Assembly: GCA_014843695.1 (NCBI GenBank) | Contig: CM026386.1 | Location: 85,216,850-85,280,849 of the forward strand | Direction of reading: 5' to 3' | DNA length: 64,000 bases | Source: Archivesica marissinica | Lineage: Eukaryota; Mollusca; Bivalvia; Venerida; Vesicomyidae | Shown: positions 46,801 to 57,600 of the stretch, in pieces | Layout: every line of letters begins with the position of its first letter | How positions within the stretch are numbered: position 1 is the first letter of the stretch | Notes under the pieces: model-generated | The model's input: the letters and a program-made list of their open reading frames with translations, nothing else | Databases searched by the model: none | What the model was told of the DNA's origin: nothing | Translations under genes and position numbers: made by a program

Positions 46801-49800
46801 GTGTGATGGGGAATATGTACTGGGAACGCATGGGCAACTCGCCTAGTGTGTGATTGGGAGATATGTACTGGGAGCTCACGGGCAACTCGCCTAGTGTGTG
46901 ATGGGGAGATATGTACTGGGAGCTCACGGGCAACTCGCCTAGTGTGTGATGGGGAGATATGTACTGGGAGCTCACGGGAAACTCGCCTAGTGTGTGATGG
47001 GAGATATGTACTGGGAGCTCACGGGCAACTCGCCTAGTGTGTGATGGGGTGATATGTACTAGGAGCTCACGGGCAACTCGCCTAGTGTGTGATGGGAAGA
47101 TATGTACTGGGAGCTCACGGGCAACTCGCCTAGTGTGTGATGGGGAGATATGTACTGGGAGCTCACGGGCAACTCGCCTAGTGTGTGATGGGGAGATATG
47201 TATTGGGAGCTCACGGGCAACTCGCCTAGTGTGTGATGGGGAGATATGTACTGGGAGCTCACGGGCAACTCGCCTAGTGTGTGATGGGGAGATATGTACT
47301 GGGAGCTCACGGGCAACTCGCCTAGTGTGTGATGGGGAATATGTACTGGGAGCTCACGGGCAACTCGCCTAGTGTGTGATGGTGAATATGTACTGGGAAC
47401 GCATGGGCAAATCGCATAGTGTGTGATTGGGAGATATGTACTGGGAGCTCACTGGCAACTCTCCTAGTGTGTGATGTGGATATATTGTACTGGGAGATCA
47501 CGGGTAACTCGCCTAGTGTGTGATGGGTAGATATGCACTGGTGGCTCACGGATAACTCACCTAGTGTGTGATGGGTAGATATGTACTGGGAGCTCACTGG
47601 AAACTCGCCTAGTGTGTGCTGGGTAGATATGTACTGGGAGCTCACGGACAACTCGCCTAGTGTGTGATGGGTAGATATGTACTGGTGGCTCACGGGTAAC
47701 TCGCCTAGTGTGTGATGGGGAGATATGTACTGGGAGCTCACGGGCAACTCGCCTAGTGTGTGATGGGGAGATATGTACTGGGAGCTCACGGGCAACTCGC
47801 CTAGTGTGTGATGGGAGATATGTACTGGGAGCTCACGGGCAACTCGCCTAGTGTGTGATGGGGAGATATGTACTGGGAGCTCACGGGCAACTCGCCTAGT
47901 GTGTGATGGGGAATATGTACTGGGAGCTCACGGGCAACTCGCCTAGTGTGTGATGGGGAGATATGTACTGGGAGCTCACGGGCAACTCGCCTAGTGTGTG
48001 ATGGGGAGATATGTACTGGGAGCTCACGGGCAACTCGCCTAGTGTGTGATGGGTAGATATGTACTGGGAGCTCACGGGCAACTCGCCTAGTGTGTGATGG
48101 GAAGATATGTACTGGGAGCTCACGGGCAACTCGCCTAGTGTGTGATGGGGAGATATGTACTGGGAGCTCACGGGCAACTCGCCTAGTGTGTGATGGGGAG
48201 ATATGTACTGGGAGCTCACGGGCAACTCGCCTAGTGTGTGATGGGTAGATATGTACTGGGAGCTCACGGGCAACTCGCCTAGTGTGTGATGGGTAGATAT
48301 GTACTGGGAGCTCACGGGCAACTCGCCTAGTGTGTGATGGGTAGATATGTACTGGGAGCTCACGGGAAACTCGCCTAGTGTGTGATGGGGAGATATGTAC
48401 TGGGAACTCACGGGCACTCGCGTAGTGTGTGATGGGGAGATATGTACTGGGAACTCACGGGCACTCGCCTAGTGTGTGATGGGAAGATATGTACTGGGAG
48501 CTCACGGGCAACTCGCCTAGTGTGTGATGGGTAGATATGTACTGGGAGCTCACGGGCAACTCGCCTAGTGTGTGATGGGTAGATATGTACTGGGAGCTCA
48601 CGGGCAACTCGCCTAGTGTGTGATGGGTAGATATGTACTGGGAGTTCACGGGCAACTCGCCTAGTGTGTGATGGGGAGATATGTACTGGGAGCTCACGGG
48701 CAACTCGCCTAGTGTGTGATGGGGAGATATGTACTGGGAGCTCACGGGCAACTCGCCTAGTGTGTGATGGGGAGATATGTACTGGGAGCTCACGGGCAAC
48801 TCGCCTAGTGTGTGATGGGGAGATATGTACTGGGAGCTCACGGGCAACTCGCCTAGTGTGTGATGGGGAGATATGTACTGGGAGCTCACGGGCAACTCGC
48901 CTAGTGTGTGATGGGGAGATATGTACTGGGAGCTCACGGGCAACTCGCCTAGTGTGTGATGGGGAGATATGTACTGGGAGCTCACGGGCAACTCGCCTAG
49001 TGTGTGATGGGGAGATATGTACTGGGAGCTCACGGGCAACTCGCCTAGTGTGTGATGGGGAGATATGTACTGGGAGCTCACGGGCAACTCGCCTAGTGTG
49101 TGATGGGGAGATATGTACTGGGAGCTCACGGGCAACTCGCCTAGTGTGTGATGGGGAATATGTACTGGGAGCTCATGGGCAACTCGCCTAGTGTGTGATG
49201 GTGAATATGTACTGGGAACTCATGGGCAAATCGCATAGTGTGTGATTGGGAGATATGTACTGGGAGCTCACGGGCAACTCGCCTAGTGTGTGATGGGGAG
49301 ATATGTACTGGGAGCTCACGGGCAACTCGCCTAGTGTGTGATGGGTAGATATGTACTGGGGGCTCACGGACAACTCGCCTAGTGTGTGATGGGTAGATAT
49401 GTACTGGTGGCTCACGGATAACTCGCCTAGTGTGTGATGGGTAGATATGTACTGGTGGCTCACGGATAACTCGCCTAGTGTGTGATGGGTAGATATGTAC
49501 TGGTGGCTCACGGATAACTCGCCTAGTGTGTGATGGGTAGATATGTACTGGTGGCTCACGGGTAACTCGCCTAGTGTGTGATGGGTAGATATGTACTGGG
49601 AGCTCACTGGAAACTCGCCTAGTGTGTGATGGGTAGATATGCACTGGGTGCTCACGGACAACTCGCCTAGTGTGTGCTGGGTATATATGATCTGGGAGCT
49701 CACGGACAACTCGCCTAGTGTGTGATGGGTATATATGATATGGGAGCTCAAGGACAACTCGCCTAGTGTGTGATGGGGAGATATGTACTGGGAGCTCACG

Positions 49801-50089
49801 GGCAACTCGCCTAGTTTGTGATGGGGAGATATGTACTGGGAGCTCACGGGCAACTCGCCTAGTGTGTGATGGGCGATATGTACTTGGAGCGCACGGGCAA
49901 CTCGCCTAGTGTGTGATGGGGAGATATGTACTAGGAGCTCACGGGCAATTCGCCTATTGTGTGATGGGCAGATATGTACTAGGAGCTCACGGGCAACTCG
50001 CTTAGTGTGTGATGGGGAGATATGTACTGGGAGCTCACACGCAACACGCCTAGTGTGTGATGGGGAGATATGTACTGGAAGCTCATGGG
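43867..50089. repeat. 48-bp satellite/minisatellite array, about 130 visible units
   Basis: The unit is TGTGTGATGGGGAGATATGT, then ACTGGGAGCTCACGGG, then CAACTCGCCTAG. Because 48 is a multiple of 3, reading frames stay open across many units: CDGEICTGSSRATRLV on + and SSQYISPHHTLGELPV on -. The many predicted proteins here are artefacts, closed only where one- or two-base indels occur (GGGAAT, GGGAG variants). Variant monomers (GGGTAG, GGGAAG, AACGCATGGGC, TGATTGGG) recur in order, giving higher-order structure. Ten identical units occupy about 48663-49140. Units degrade towards the right edge (49330-50089). Confidence 0.98.
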
Positions 50090-50387
50090 GTTAAAGGGGC
50101 AGATACGATGCTGATATTGACTAATACAACTACATGATGGGAGTAGTAACTGATTATTGAGACCATCAATACGCCGGGTTTCATTGTGTGACAACCAGTG
50201 TCGCTTAAATCTAGAGTGTGTCCATATGAAACAAGTTCCATAGACCTTTGTTATTGTATGGTTTAAATCCGAATAGTTTAGGTCATATGAGGACTATCAA
50301 GCTGTAATTGGTGCTGGAAGACCTCGGGTCCCAACCGAGCAGTATTTCAAGTACGGGTTGATAGTACCAACGACCATCCATATGCCC
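50090..50387. other. Unique spacer between arrays
   Basis: About 300 bp with no recognised gene or repeat. Confidence 0.5.
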
Positions 50388-50890
50388 GTTGGATAACTCC
50401 GTTGGATAACTTGGTTGGATAACTCCGTTGGATAACTCCGTTGGATAACTTCGTTGGATAACTCCGTTGGATAACTCCGTTGGATAACTTCATTGGATAA
50501 CTCCGTTGGATAACTCCGTTGGATAACTCCGTTCGATAACTCCGTTGGATAACTCCGTTGGATAATTCCGTTGGATAACTCCGTTGTATAACTTCGTTGG
50601 ATAACTCCGTTGGATAACTCCGTTGGATAACTCCGTTGGATAATTCCGTTGGATAACTCCGTTGGATAACTTCGTTGGATAACTCCGTTGGATAACTCCG
50701 TTGGATAACTCCGTTGGATAACTTCGTTGGATATCTCCGTTGGATAATTCCGTTGGATAACTCCGTTGGATAACTCCGTTGGATAATTCCGCTGGATAAC
50801 TCCGTTGGATAACTCCGTTGGATAACTCCGTTGGATAACTCCGTTGGATAACTTCGTTGGATAACTTCGTTGGATAACTCCGTTGGATAA
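50388..50890. repeat. 13-bp minisatellite, about 39 units
   Basis: The unit is GTTGGATAACTCC, with single-base variants (CTTCG, ATTCC, CTTGG, CTTCA). Three units make 39 bp, so all three minus frames can stay open and encode repeats of SNGVIQRSYPTEL. The predicted proteins are artefacts. Confidence 0.97.
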
Positions 50891-51014
50891 CGTCCGGAAT
50901 AATTCGACATCCCCAGTGTGATTCGAATCTATATTGTTGACGAGCAAATGATTTGAAGTCAACAACAATAACCATAACAACAAGGACGAGGAACCCCTCT
51001 ATTTTGTGACGTGG

Positions 51015-51296
51015 CCAACAAGTTACTCTAAATGAATATGATTTGGCTGTGTGTTTAATGTCGCACTAACAGCTTGTGTCATGTGGCGACTCTCCAGCTG
51101 TTATTGGTGGATGTAGATATCGGTTTTGTCCCTCGAGCTCTATCTCTGGCACGGGCGGACACACATATAGAACCATTGACCTCCAGCAAGCCGGCTGGAT
51201 AGCTTACATGGATGCATAATTCGAAAGCACCATAGAGTGATGGTGGGACAAGTGATTTTAAGTCAGCGACCTTAACCAATCGGCCACGGAGACCAT
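51015..51296 (-). mobile_element. tRNA-derived SINE, fifth family
   Basis: On the minus strand the head is GGTCTCCGTGGCCGATTGGT, then TAAGGTCGCTGACTTAAAAT, resembling a leucine-type tRNA. The box B region is degraded. It ends with GTTAGTGCGACATTAAACAC and ACAGCCAAATCATA. Confidence 0.75.
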
Positions 51297-51351
51297 CTAT
51301 AAATTAAATACGATGTGGCCAATGTGCTGATTTATAGTACGTTTTACGCAG

Positions 51352-51498
51352 CAGAAAAGTCCGGTCGGTGTCCACGGCGGCGGCTGTTTCAATTTGGTGC
51401 ATGTGTTGACCGATGTACCAGCGATTCCAGTTGCCTCGGGATACAGAAGTGTTGCAGTAATGGATGTGGTAATACATGTATGCGGCCCATAATACGTG
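51352..51498 (+). CDS. WAP four-disulfide-core domain exon
   Basis: A single exon-like block encodes one WAP domain, a roughly 45-residue secreted module found in protease inhibitors, antimicrobial proteins and mollusc shell-matrix proteins. After KSGRCP come GACVDRC, SDSSCLGIQKCC and SNGCGNTCMRP, giving all eight cysteines at canonical spacing, with the paired CC of KCC. It is preceded by an acceptor (TTTTACGCAGCAG, a NAGNAG site allowing start at 51352 or 51355) and followed by a donor (CGTG/GTGAGA at 51499). Both boundaries are phase 1, as expected for a shuffled extracellular module; length 147 bp. No other exon of the gene was recognised in this window, so it may be an isolated exon of a gene extending beyond, or a relic. 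The frame has no defect. Confidence 0.8.
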
Positions 51499-51539
51499 GT
51501 GAGAATTTATTTATAAATAACTATTTCATTGTTTAAGCA

Positions 51540-51815
51540 GCCCGTAACCACGTGTAAATTGCCATTCAAATATCAATAATTGACCTTCCTCATTTATAAT
51601 ACTATTTCCGGTAGGTGAAAGACCCTGGTTTTTCCGCAAATCCTAAGGAGTTGGAATTATTGATAGTAATTTAATAACTCAATATGCCTTTACTATACCA
51701 CACACACACACACACACCGATAGTCCGTCATGCAAACGCACATTTTTAATAGTGTTTTAACATCGCTGTTGTTATTTATCGTAAATTATCGAAATTCTAG
51801 ACAATGAAATAAATT
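51540..51815. other. Noncoding stretch
   Basis: Probable intron or intergenic DNA after the WAP exon. A short (CA)9-10 run lies near 51700-51717. Nothing else was seen. Confidence 0.4.
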
Positions 51816-51835
51816 CATGAAACTAAAATATCATG

Positions 51836-52003
51836 TGGTTAAGCATGTACCGATAATTAAACCTCGTGCAGTTAGGCATGTATTCATAAACCAAACTCGT
51901 GCGGTTAAGCATGTACCGATAACTAAACCTCGTGCAGTTAGGCATGCATTCATAAACCAAACTCGTGCGGTTCAGCATGTAATCATACACCAAACTCATG
52001 GTT
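51836..52003. repeat. 33-bp tandem repeat, about five units
   Basis: Units alternate CGTGCGGTTAAGCATGTACC + GATAACTAAACCT and CGTGCAGTTAGGCATGCATT + CATAAACCAAACT, giving a 66-bp dimer. The 82-codon frame across it (51817-52065) is a by-product of the multiple-of-three period. Confidence 0.9.
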
Positions 52004-52639
52004 GCGATGTGCCAAACTGGTATTACACGTGTAACATTAAACTTTATTTATATTACAATGATTGAGAAAAAAGCTTTAAGAACTTTGCGAAGGTATTTGT
52101 ACTATAGTTTGAAAATATAAGTTTGGATAATATGAGGAAGTTATGTGTTTGATTTACGTTTTGTAAAGTGTCCACACGCAATAGTTCACAACACATTACC
52201 TGCTTCAGTGCTGTGGGGAAGTGTGTGTTCATATAATAGTACTACAATAACAACAACAACAATTACTTTTATTATTGCCAGATTTAACAACATGACTATT
52301 TAAGCGTTATAATATTGTGGATTTAAACATACGTATATGATATTTCTTATATGGGGACAGTAATTGTTTATTGTCAATAGACATACAATATGTTCATATA
52401 ATACTTAAAAAGACATAAAACACAGCTAAGCGACTTTATCACACATAAGAACCTTAAAGGCTGGACCTAATGCTGTACTACTGTATAATTATGTGGTGCT
52501 ATATTCCAAGCGATAGCTCTTCATTGCTTCAGGCATTTCATGTACTCACGTGATACACACACTTTTCTGAAAGCATACCTCTATAATAGCATTATTCGCA
52601 TCATTTCCGTTACCATAATTATGTAAGTAATATACAAGT
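52004..52639. other. AT-rich noncoding stretch
   Basis: AAACTTTATTTATATTACAA near 52030 resembles the tail of the SINE at 14705-14976. No gene was seen. Confidence 0.4.
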
Positions 52640-53144
52640 TTCATATTTACAGTTCAAGCCATGATCAAGCTGTCAGTATTCTTTATTTTTCTTTGTACAA
52701 TGACAACGTCTGTAGAAAGCTATTGCTTTCCATGTTAATTCTTAAACCGTTCAGATCGGATTTCGAAGTATATAATACATTCTGTAAAACTGATATTGCA
52801 CTATTACCCAATAATAAATTAACGTTTTATTGTACATTCAATAGCAGAAAGTACTATAATCTCACTGATCTTTGTTTATGGTCAGATTATAAGCCTGTGT
52901 GGTAATCTACACTGAACACGGGTTATAGATTATGATTACAATAATGATGACACTGTATATAGATGTAAAGTTTTCCAAGTTCCATTGAATCACTATGTTT
53001 CCAATTATTGTTATAATGTTGATCGGTTATATTGTGTATTGTATTTTTGTACCGTTAATTCGTTCTACTTTGGTATGCACGAAATTTATGGTGTGCGGTT
53101 TAGAAGCGAAACGAAAAAATTACAGTAAAGGGTTCATGCATTTG
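52640..53144 (+). repeat. Dispersed repeat R2, copy 2
   Basis: Near-identical inverted match to 40982-41470. The frame open in copy 1 ends early here (stop after about 52902), arguing against protein coding. Confidence 0.85.
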
Positions 53145-53150
53145 TGTATG

Positions 53151-53238
<88 letters not shown>

Positions 53239-53242
53239 TGGG

Positions 53243-53276
<34 letters not shown>
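53145..53276. repeat. (TG)n-(TGCG)n microsatellite
   Basis: TG repeats are followed by about 28 TGCG units with one TGGG interruption. Alternating purine/pyrimidine composition is compatible with Z-DNA. ORFs here are artefacts. Confidence 0.98.
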
Positions 53277-53277
<1 letters not shown>

Positions 53278-53486
53278 TCTCTACTACTATTATTATAATG
53301 TATGCCCATACTTTGTCCTTACATAGGACATTGATATAATACTCTCCACTACTATTATTATGATGTATGGCCATACTTTGTCCTTACATAGGACATTGAT
53401 AGAATACTCTCCACTACTATTATTATGATGTATGCCCATACTTTGTACTTACATAATACATTGACAGAATAATCTCCACTACTATA
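53277..53486. repeat. 61-bp satellite, first block (about 65-bp variant units)
   Basis: Three units of the long variant (TATTATTATGATGTATG) precede the LINE insertion and belong to the array continued at 54605. Confidence 0.95.
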
Positions 53487-54604
53487 TTTCAGTTTAATCA
53501 TATTTTATTGCTCGATTAGTTTTTTTTACATATATACATGTGAATACAAACATGACAAATTAAAGAAAAGCAAACGGGTCGGGCCACAAGTTCTAGCAAC
53601 ATTAGTTACGGCCCTTCCCGACAGATAGTGATTCAAGAGAAATAGCGACTTATGATTTCAAGCATAAATAATGAAATATAGCGAATTTTTTCTCAAATTC
53701 CTATTTATGAAAAAAGTACATGTTGTATAATTATAAAAATAAAATAATAAAGAATAAGATAAAGAAAGACGTATGAGATAGGGAGGGCGACAGAGAGAGG
53801 CGATGAGGGAGGAGAGAGATTGTGATCGTAGGAGAGAGAATGAAAAAAGGTAATTTTCTAATTACAATGTCCAGGGCTCAAGTCCAGTTCACCTCAGTCA
53901 GCCGCCATGTTAGGGCACCTATCTATATAAGTTTACTCATAGCGAAAATAGCATTCAGATAGAGACCAATGATTATGTGAATCTGTTGGTGTGTTTTATG
54001 AATAATTGAACTTCTGTAAAAAGTAGTCTGTTTTCATCTGCCGAATAGTCATCCTTACCATATAGTAATGTTTGTGTACTCAGAGGGTGATATGTAATGG
54101 TAGCTGTAAATAATTGTAGTATTTGAGCACGGAATAGACAGCAATTAAATAAGTAGTGTTCAGCATCTTCCGTGTGAAAACCACAGTCACATGTGGGACT
54201 ATCGCGTAAATGATTTCTATAGAGGTCACCATGCAAGTTGCTACAAAAATTTCGTATTCGATCATGGTAAACTGAATATGATCTTTCACCATTAAGGAAA
54301 TGTTGGGGAACTATCGGAGGTTTAAACTTATCGTTGAGTTTGGATTTGAAAATATTGAGCGTTGCAGAGTTCCTTATGATTGGGTCAAGGTTATTCCAAA
54401 GGGCAGTAGAAGCCGGTATAAATGAATTTGAAAAAATGTGTGTACGACGAGCCATTGTGATGTAATCATTTTTATTACGGAGTGGGTATGGTACCGATTC
54501 AGAAACGGTAATGGGAATTATATTAGCTAAATATTCTGGTAGATTTCCATGTTTTGCTTTATAAATTGTTATACGTTTCTGTATGTTACGTCTATTGGTT
54601 AGAT
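53487..54604 (-). pseudogene. 5'-truncated LINE inserted in the 61-bp satellite
   Basis: The minus frame from about 54600 to 53973 encodes a LINE RT C-terminal region: NIQKRITIYKAKHGNLPEYL, ALWNNLDPIIRNSATL and the closing CDCGFHTEDAEHYLFNC zinc-like motif, stopping at 53973. The 3' UTR follows to 53487, where AATAAAATATGATTAAACTG lies at the end. The RT catalytic core is absent, so the copy is 5'-truncated. The satellite reads ...CCACTACTATA on one side and ATACTTTGTACTTACAT on the other, with about 14 bp of the unit missing. The first residues of the long open frame (above 54604) are satellite-derived. Confidence 0.85.
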
Positions 54605-57600
54605 ACTTTGTACTTACATAGAACATTGATAGAATGCTCTCCACTACTATATGATGAATGACCATACTTTGTGCTTACATAGTACATTGTTAGAGTACTC
54701 TCCACTACTATATGATGTATGACCATACTTTGTGCTTACATAATATATTGATAGAATACTCTCCACTACTATATGATGTATGACCATACTTTGTACTTAC
54801 ATAGTACATTGATAGAATGCTCTCCACTACTATCTGATGCATGACCATACTTTTTGCTTATATATGACATTGATAGAATACTGTCAACTACTATGATTGT
54901 GATGTATGACCATACTCTGTACTACATAATACATTGATAGAATACTAGCCACTACTATATGATGTATGACCATACTCTGTACTTACATAGTACATTGATA
55001 GAATACTCTCCACTACTATCTGATGTATGACCATACTCTGTACTTACATAGTACATTGATATAATACTCTCCACTACTATATGATGTATGACCACACTCT
55101 GTACTTACATAGTACATTGAAATAATACTGTCCACTACTATATGATGTATGACCATGCTTTGTACTTACATAGTACATTGATATAATACTGTCCACTACT
55201 ATATGATGTATGACCATACTTTGTACTTACATAATACATTGACAGAATACTCCCCACTACTAGCTGATGTATGACAATACTTTATAATTACATAATATAT
55301 TGATAGAATACTCTCCACTACTAGCTGATGTATGACCATACTTTGTACTTACATAATACATTGATAGAATAATCTCCACTACTATATGATGTATGACCAT
55401 ACTTTGTACTTACATAGTACATTGATAGAATACTCTCCACTACTATATGATGTATGACCATACTTTTTACTTACATAGGACATTGACATAATGCTCTCCA
55501 CTACTATATGATGTATGACCATACTTTGTACTTACATAGTACATTGATAGAATGCTCTCCACTACTATATGATGTATGACCATACTTTGTGCTTACATAG
55601 TACATTGTTAGAATACTCTCCACTACTATCTGATGTATGACCATACTTTGTACTTACATGGTACATTGATAGAATACTCTCCACTACTATCTGATGTATG
55701 ACCATACTTTTTGCTTATATAGTACATTGATAAAATACTCGCCACTACTATGATTGTGATGTATGACCATACTCTGTACTAAATAATACATTGATAGAAT
55801 ACTAGCCACTACTATATGATGTATGACCATACTCTGTACTTACATAGTACATTGATAGAATACTCTCCACTACTATCTGATGTATGACCACACTTTGTAC
55901 TTACATAGTACATTGATATAATACTGTCCACTACTATATGATGTATGACCATACTTTGTACTTACATAGTACATTGATATAATACTGTCCACTACTATAA
56001 GATGTATGACCATACTTTGTACTTACATACTACATTGACAGAATACTCCCCACTACTAGCTGATGTATGACCATACTTTATAATTACATAATATATTGAT
56101 AGAATACTCTCCACTACTATATGTTGTATGACCATACGTTGTACTTACATAGTACATTGATAGAATACTCTCCACTACTATATGATGTATGACCATACTT
56201 TGTACTTACATAATTCATTGATAGAATACTATCCCTTACTATATGATGTATGGCCATACTTTGTCCTTACATAGGACATTGATAGAATACTCTCCACTAC
56301 TATTATTATGATGTATGACCATACTTTGTACTTACATAATACATTGACAGAATACTCCCCACTACTAGCTGATGTATGACAATACTTTATATTTACATAA
56401 TATATTGATAGAATACTCTCCACTACTAGCTGATGTATGACCATACTTTGTACTTACATAATACATTGATAGAATAATCTCCACTACTATATGATGTATG
56501 ACCATAGTTTGTACTTACATAGTACATTGATAGAATACTCTCCACTACTATATGATGTATGACCATACTTTTTACTTACATAGAACATTGACATAATGCT
56601 CTCCACTACTATATGATGTATGACCATACTTTGTACTTACATAATACATTGACATAATGCTCTCCACTACTATATGATGTATGACCATACTTTGTGCTTA
56701 CATAGTACATTGTTAGAATACTCTCCACTACTATCTGATGTATGACCATACTTTGTACTTACATGGTACATTGATAGAATACTCGCCACTACTATCTGAT
56801 GCATGACCATACTTTTTGCTTATATAGTACATTGATAAAATACTCGCCACTACTATGATTGTGATGTATGACCATACTCTGTACTAAATAATACATTGAT
56901 AGAATACTAGCCACTACTATATGATGTATGACCATACTCTGTACTTACATAGTACATTGATAGAATACTCTCCACTACTATCTGATGTATGACCACACTT
57001 TGTACTTACATAGTACATTGATATAATACTGTCCACTACTATATGATGTATGACCATACTTTGTACTTACATAGTACATTGATATAATACTGTCCACTAC
57101 TATATGATGTATGACCATACTTTGTACTTACATACTACATTGACAGAATACTCCCCACTACTAGCTGATGTATGACCATACTTTATACTTACATAATATA
57201 TTGATAGAATACTCTCCACTACTATATGTTGTATGACCATACGTTGTACTTACATAGTACATTGATAGAATACTCTCCACTACTATATGATGTATGACCA
57301 TACTTTGTACTTACATAATTCATTGATAGAATACTATCCCTTACTATATGATGTATGGCCATACTTTGTCCTTACATAGGACATTGATAGAATACTCTCC
57401 ACTACTATTATTATGATGTATGACCATACCTTGTACTTACATAATACATTGACAGAATACTCCCCACTACTAGCTGATGTATGACAATACTTTATATTTA
57501 CATAATATATTGATAGAATACTCTCCACTACTAGCTGATGTATGACCATACTTTGTACTTACATAATACATTGATAGAATAATCTCCACTACTATATGAT

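Noticed and set aside
44313..49853. Many long repetitive proteins on both strands of the 48-bp array
   Set aside because: The period is divisible by three, so frames open automatically. Frames on both strands are equally long, indels break them, and no start context or splice signals are consistent.
43867..50089. CRISPR-like array
   Set aside because: Units are head-to-tail with no unique spacers, and the genome is eukaryotic.
50297..50983. Three overlapping minus frames of about 160-230 codons
   Set aside because: They are by-products of the 13-bp minisatellite; all three frames are open at once.
53100..53339. Cys/Arg/Val and Thr/His/Ala/Arg-rich frames
   Set aside because: They are translations of the TGCG microsatellite in alternative frames.
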